Of a DNA stretch of 64,000 nucleotides, positions 59,130 through 64,000 are shown piece after piece. The stretch is from Chlorokybus atmophyticus (lineage: Eukaryota > Streptophyta > Chlorokybophyceae > Chlorokybales > Chlorokybaceae). A program made the translations under genes and the position numbers. The notes below the pieces were generated by a model, which worked only from the letters and a program-made list of their open reading frames with translations, did not search any database and was not told where the DNA came from. The stretch covers positions 1,042,366-1,106,365 of the forward strand of contig RHPI01002402.1 in assembly GCA_009103225.1 (NCBI GenBank), in the 5' to 3' direction. Position 1 is the stretch's first letter, and every line of letters begins with the position of its first letter.

Positions 59130-59940
59130 ATGTTCGCACAGGGCGGGCAGGGTGCCGGAGGGGTGTCCTCGGTGTCAAACCCCACCAAGACTACCAAGGG
59201 CACATCCAATGACAACAGTGACTCGGGCGATATCTTACAGGGCTCCCCCTCCGAGTGGGCAAAGGCACACCACAATACTGCCTCTAAGAAAATCCGACCC
59301 ACCAGCAGCTGCGACCACGGCGACATGATTGAAGGGACCAAACAAGACTGGCATAACCAAGGTGGGTTACGATGCACTGTCAATGCCACATGCTAGGGTT
59401 CTTTTATCTTGCACATGCACAGCCTCAAGTATCTTGCACTTGACATACATTGTCAATACGACATGCACACCCTCATGCACAACCTCCAGTGTCATGCACA
59501 TGAACAGCATAACCAATCTCGCAAATGCACAGCCTATTTATACTTGCGGGAGCTCACAAGTCGCAAAATAGAAGCTGCGGAGTACCACGAACGGGTAATC
59601 CATGACCTAGTTTAATGTTTACAGCGGTAATTAAGCAGTATGCTTGCAGATTGCCATGTTGGTCAGAGTGAACCAAGAGCAGCGCGGCAGGCTGACTGTC
59701 TGCCTGGCGGAGTGCAACAAAGCGGAAGACGAGGTAAGCGTGTGTATGCTGATGGGCTAGTCCTCTGGCAGCACGCCACTCTTACAGCATTACCAAATGC
59801 AGGTGGTCACTCTCAAAGCGACCATCAAGCGCATGCGCGTGCACGGCGAGGCGCTGACATTCAAGCTGAAGGACGAAGTAGCCGCTGTACTGTCAGCGAG
59901 CGAGGCAGCGGATGAAGATGACTCCGGCGTTGAAGCATAA
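59130..59940 (+). CDS. Short coiled-coil, acidic-tailed element gene (plus strand)
   Basis: Candidate exons: 59130-59361 (ATG MFAQGGQGAGGVSSVSNPTK ... GDMIEGTKQDWHNQ, then GTGGGT), about 59650-59731 (IAMLVRVNQEQRGRLTVCLA, ECNKAEDE, then GTAAGC) and 59803-59940 (VVTLKATIKRMRVHGEALTF, KLKDEVAAVLSASEAADEDD, SGVEA, TAA). The last two exons form a short coiled coil with an acidic tail. The first exon may or may not belong to the same gene. Resembles the broken gene at 35.9-36.9 kb in layout. Confidence 0.4.
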
Positions 59941-60542
59941 GACTCGTCGGAGGAGGAACAGGAGGAGGGGGTTTGAGGAGGAGTTCTGAGGCAGGCACCA
60001 TGGGTTGACAAGCTGCGCATGAGTCCAACAGCTAGACTCAATGTTATAGGGTAGTTTCATGCGCAAGTCGGCTGCTCAGTTGTACGTGGACATACTCTCA
60101 CCACTGCCCGTACATTGTATATATTGTGGGCTTTTAGGTGCAAGACCAAACAATCAGTCCAAGGTTTGTACAAGCTGCATGGCATGTTAGTGTTGGCTTA
60201 CGGCAAGAATTGCCAGCTTTTGTCAAACGGCAAGGGTCACATATTAACAGCAGTGTAACGGCGAAAAAACTGCCGGCTATTGCTGTCAGCTGTCCGTAAC
60301 TACCGGCTAACGGCCGTCTGTGCACATCGACCAAAGGGTAACTGGTTGACAACTCTTGGCCGGTTAGTGCCACTGACAACCACTTTCGGCCCGCGGCCGT
60401 CTGCGTCAGTCCACTTAAGCCAACGGCAAACCCAACAGTCCAAAAGTAATATTTCAGGCAGCAACAGGCAGGCTCAGGCACCAGTCAGTCCCTCAGTCCT
60501 TAGTCACCGTGTAAAATTTGCGACGCCCCCAAGCACAACGTC
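59941..60542. other. Non-coding spacer left of copy B
   Basis: No coding frame. Repeated GGC(T/C)AACGGCCG and CTGCCGGCTA motifs at 60210-60420 resemble those at the left end of the 3-kb element (CTGCCGGCCGAC, GGCAACGGCCGTG), so the element's left part may extend here in copy B only. Confidence 0.4.
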
Positions 60543-63500
60543 GCAATATGTTTTCCCTGCCGGCCGACTAAATATTGGCAACGGCCGTGCACCTGAGGAC
60601 GCTAATTTAGACTGTCGTGGCTCAGGCCGCCTGTAATCTTGATACAGGGACCTAATAGTAACTTTCGTTACTGTAAGGCCCTTTTTGTTACAATTAGTCT
60701 TTAACAGTTGACTATGTCTAACTAACAGGCGCCTGTTAGTTACCTATCAGGCCTTAACAGGTGACTTGAAATAACTAACAGGCACCTGTTAGTCACACAT
60801 CAGGCCTTAACAAATGACTTTGTGTAATTTACAGGCAACTGTTAGTTACAAATCAGGCCTTATTAGGTGACTACAACTAATCAACGGGCACCTGTAAGTT
60901 ACACATCAGTCTTACCTAGGTGACTCAGCCTATGTGACAGGCACCTGCAGGTTACACACCAGTCCAGCGCAGGCGACTAAGCCTAATTCACAAGCACCAA
61001 CTAGGTAATTATCGACAAAATAAGGCATTCTTTAACAACTGAAGGTGACCAATGCCTAACTGTCGTCATATGTATTTGCATAGCTTGACTACACGCGACT
61101 GTCACTGACTTCCAGCATTGTTATGTGCCTGTGCTGTGTACATGTACCTGAAATGTGTACAGTGTCTCTCAGTCACTTGCCAAGGCTTGTAGTTCGATTA
61201 TGTGACTCGAATGCAGTTCTGTTGTATATCATAGGGATGCAAGTATTGATGTGCATGAGCATAATGACGATTGACTGAGCTGGTTTAAGATGCACAACAC
61301 TCAGTCACAAGAGCCTTGTAGCTATGTACACTACCAGCTAAACGGACTACCAACTGCGCTACAGCTCCTCTCCATCATCGCTGGTCTCGTCATTACGGAA
61401 TAAAGCACCACGCGCTGGGGCCTGTGGAGGAGACGCCGGAGCTGACTCTTCCTCCTCAAACGGTTGTGCCAGCCAATCAAATGCCGCTTCTGCCTCAGCG
61501 AGTGGGTCACGAGCTGCTGTCTCTTGCGGCCGGCGCCGATTGGGATCTTTCAGGTATTCGACACAAGATGCAGTGCGGCGTTTCACAAGGGTGAATGGCT
61601 GGAGGGCTGCGTACCGTTGCCTCATCTCCCGCTTCATTGACATGATCATGGTGTTGATTTCGCTGAGGTACTCTTCATGTGTGTCTATGCTGGCAGCTAG
61701 GAGAGGGTCTCCATCCTTGCCCTTTAGGATGCGCTCCACCTGCGTAGTTTACAGGCATGTCTTAGTGGCATCGAAAGCCACTATTCACTGCAACGCGTCT
61801 GCAAGCCTGTAGTTTGGGGCTACAGCATTCCTGAATTGCTAATGATGGAGTTCAGAGTGCTCACCGTAAGCAACAGGTATGCGAGGTGGTTGACTGTCAG
61901 CTGCCGGCGACCAGGTGTAGTGACGGCGTAAGACCAGCATTGCACGATCATTTGCCAGATTATGGGATTGCCCCATTCATGGATGTATCTCCTCCGCTCC
62001 GGGTCTGCAGTGTCGGTCACCTCAAATCTCCGCCATGACTTGTCTGCGACAGTCATACCGACAAGGCATTAGTCACGAAATAGATAGTTCAAGTTGAGCC
62101 TGCACCAGGCTAGAATAGTGCCTGTGACTTACTTTGGAGCGCGTTGCGCATCTGGGCTTTTTGGGTCTCGGGGTCCATTAGGGCGTCGATGTGCCTGATT
62201 GAATCGGTTACAATAGGCGAGATGAGTACGTGTGTATGGAGGCTGAGTAAGAAGGCAGTGTTGCATAGCAGACATGGTGGTGAGGGACCCAACTCACTTG
62301 CGCTTGTTGCTGTTAAACAGTGTCCACTTGTACTCCTTCTCAAGGACATGCTTGATCTTGGTGACGTTCTCAGACCGGACCTGCGTAGCTTTCTTCAGGG
62401 CGACACTCCAGTGGAAGGGGCACTCCTTGGGAGTCCAGTACACCTCATAGAACTTGGCCGCATCGGCCTCGTCGTCATGGTCGAAGCCAACTACCTGTCA
62501 CGGGCAGGTTGGTCAGTGTCACGGTGCAGTGCGGTCATGAAGCATTCACAGCACCTGACACATGACGTTACGAATAGTGTCCTCCTTGGGATAAACGTGG
62601 CTCTCTACCCAGTGGCCGTTTATGATTTCAACGACGGCATCTCGCAAATGCTGTCCACAGAAGAACAATCCGTTACACACATACACACAGTGTCACAGTG
62701 TCACACAGTGCTTACCTCGTTGCCAATCTTCCACTTGCTTGGGGAAGGGTTGCTGACGGCCGAGGTTGCCACGTCACGGCCAAATGCGTTTGGGTTGGGG
62801 GTTCCAATCGACCCTCTGCAAGCACAACCACATGAGTCATGCTGCCAGCCATGAAAGATGCAACCCTCACAGTTGCAAAAGAAGAACAACGTGCACAGTG
62901 TATCCAGAACGCATGCAGTGAGTCACTGTGCTAGTCATGATAGAAGCAAGCATCCAAGTTAGAAGTTGAGCAAGAAGCAACGTGCACAGTGCATCAAGAA
63001 CGCATGCAGTCTAGCTTGCCCTTGCGACTGCGGTGTCAGGTGGAGTTGTTGTGATGTGCTGGGCGTTAGCGCGGGGTCTTGCTGCGATTGGTTGGCGACG
63101 GTTGCCTGGTTGAACACTGGGGGCAATGTGGACAACTGGCGCCGACCTCCACGACGAGGTGCACTTACGGATGGACCACGAGGCATCTCTCCAACTGATA
63201 GTCGGGTGCCGCCTGTTTAGCTGTAAGTGGCGCTGCCGCCTCCAACGCTGCCGCCGCCGGTTGGCCCGCCCGAATGTATGAGGCGCGAAAACGAAAATGA
63301 GGCGGTTTTGAACGTCTAGAGTCCCGCACTAGAGTCGCACTTGTAGTGCGTCCTTGCTCCTATGGTTGATGGTACGACTTATGCATTCGTGCCATGCATG
63401 CTTCGTACAACCATTGTTACCAATGGTTGTGTCGTAACATTTATGGTACGACAGAGGCATCTCTCGTCCAACCCCAGCGATTGCCGTACAATGGCTTTGT

Positions 63501-63603
63501 CGTACCATCCATGGTACGACATAGGCATTGCTCGATCAGCCTCAATGGGAGTTAGCATGCACTCACCCAAACACGCTTCATTGATGGCCGGATGATGGCA
63601 CGC
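60543..63603 (-). mobile_element. 3.06-kb element, copy B (direct repeat of 49547-52598)
   Basis: Same orientation and layout as copy A, with scattered point differences and small indels. The tandem 53-bp array (about 60690-61005) and palindromic end (63365-63530) are both present. Flanking sequence is unrelated to that of copy A. Confidence 0.85.
61359..63186 (-). pseudogene. Element gene of unknown family, copy B, with a stop codon
   Basis: Equivalent to the copy A gene (50354-52181). Exons correspond one to one. In the exon matching 51104-50860 the copy A reading YLFFDQCLVG becomes YLFRD-stop-CLVG through a CAA to TAA change (minus strand, near 62070), just upstream of MTVADKSWRRFEV. The other exons remain open and the protein changes are few, so the copy was lost recently. 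Confidence 0.7.
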
Positions 63604-63668
63604 AGGGGCACCAGGACAATGACGGGTCGAATGTCAGGCTTGATGGGCCTGGGTTCGACTAGGAGGCG

Positions 63669-63685
63669 GAGGACCAGGAGTCGGA

Positions 63686-63716
<31 letters not shown>
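63669..63716. repeat. GGC trinucleotide microsatellite
   Basis: About ten GGC units within an Arg/Gly-coding GC-rich patch just to the right of copy B. Confidence 0.8.
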
Positions 63717-63869
63717 TGGCACATCTTGCGAGAAGTTGTGGTCGTAAGAGTTCAAGCAGCGAAGCCAGCTACTACCGGTCGCCACGTCATGGATCATGGC
63801 AGGCGTCAGCAATGGGGCTGTCCAACATGCATCACCAACATTGGACAAACCAGCAGGCAAGCCATTAAA

Positions 63870-64000
63870 GACCATCGTCACACAGAGAGCTGCTTGGTGG
63901 CTCGCTTTCTGCAAAAGGGAGTGGATCAGGAGCTGCAGTCCTTGGAGCCCCTTGTCAGAACCATGCGGGACCAGTTGCGGCTGTGGGAACAAGCACAAAG
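63870..64000 (+). CDS. Exon related to the OTU-element coiled-coil exon, running off the window
   Basis: Plus-strand frame ending at the window edge: SCLVARFLQKGVDQELQSLE then LVRTMRDQLRLWEQAQ. The last bases, GTGGGAACAAGCACAAAG, match GTGGGAACAAGTACAAAG in the minus-strand exon at 43805-43788 (WEQVQ), at one mismatch in 18. The gene continues beyond 64000. Likely the 5' part of another copy of the OTU-type element gene. Confidence 0.45.

Overview
The window reads as nuclear DNA of a green alga, most likely a chlorophyte. Genes are cut into many short exons with GT-AG introns. The recognisable proteins are plant/algal in type: a type I vacuolar H+-pyrophosphatase, an ATG1 kinase, an AlgH/UPF0301 protein, a thylakoid-type signal peptidase I, UPF3, the GPI mannosyltransferase PIG-V and a CHY/RING-zinc-finger E3 ligase. 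No operon, plasmid, phage or CRISPR organisation is present. Base composition is moderate, with GCC/CCG-rich simple repeats. There is one sequence gap (10266-10530) and one ambiguous base (35).

The first half (1-29.8 kb) is gene territory. In order: H+-PPase 3' end (+), ATG1 (-, 15 exons rebuilt), AlgH-domain protein (-), a small one-TM protein (+), plastid signal peptidase (+), a decayed retroelement (-), UPF3 (-, 13 exons rebuilt), an unidentified gene (+), PIG-V (-, 9 exons) and the CHY/RING protein (+, 10 exons). The exon chains given for ATG1, UPF3, PIG-V and the CHY/RING protein keep the reading frame across every junction. These are housekeeping functions (vacuolar proton pumping, autophagy, thylakoid protein processing, mRNA surveillance, GPI-anchor synthesis, ubiquitination) and do not form one pathway.

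From about 30 kb to the end the window is a nest of mobile elements: a solo or terminal Ty3/gypsy end near 33.2 kb, coiled-coil element genes, a gypsy 3' end carrying a PHD finger (37.2-37.7 kb), a badly decayed gypsy pol (38.8-40.5 kb), an element-like gene encoding an OTU-like cysteine protease (40.6-43.9 kb), a nearly intact chromodomain gypsy element (44.0-48.0 kb), a TTAGGG interstitial repeat (48.56 kb), a 3.05-kb element present twice as a direct repeat (49.5-52.6 and 60.5-63.6 kb), a copia 5' fragment (52.6-53.6 kb), a phage-like C5 cytosine methyltransferase with an upstream Tudor-like exon (54.1-55.3 kb) and a decayed Plavaka-like DNA transposase (55.5-58.6 kb).

The items most worth following are the methyltransferase inside the transposon island, the duplicated 3-kb element with its conserved six-exon gene of unknown family, and the OTU-protease gene whose first coiled-coil exon recurs on the other strand at the very end of the window.
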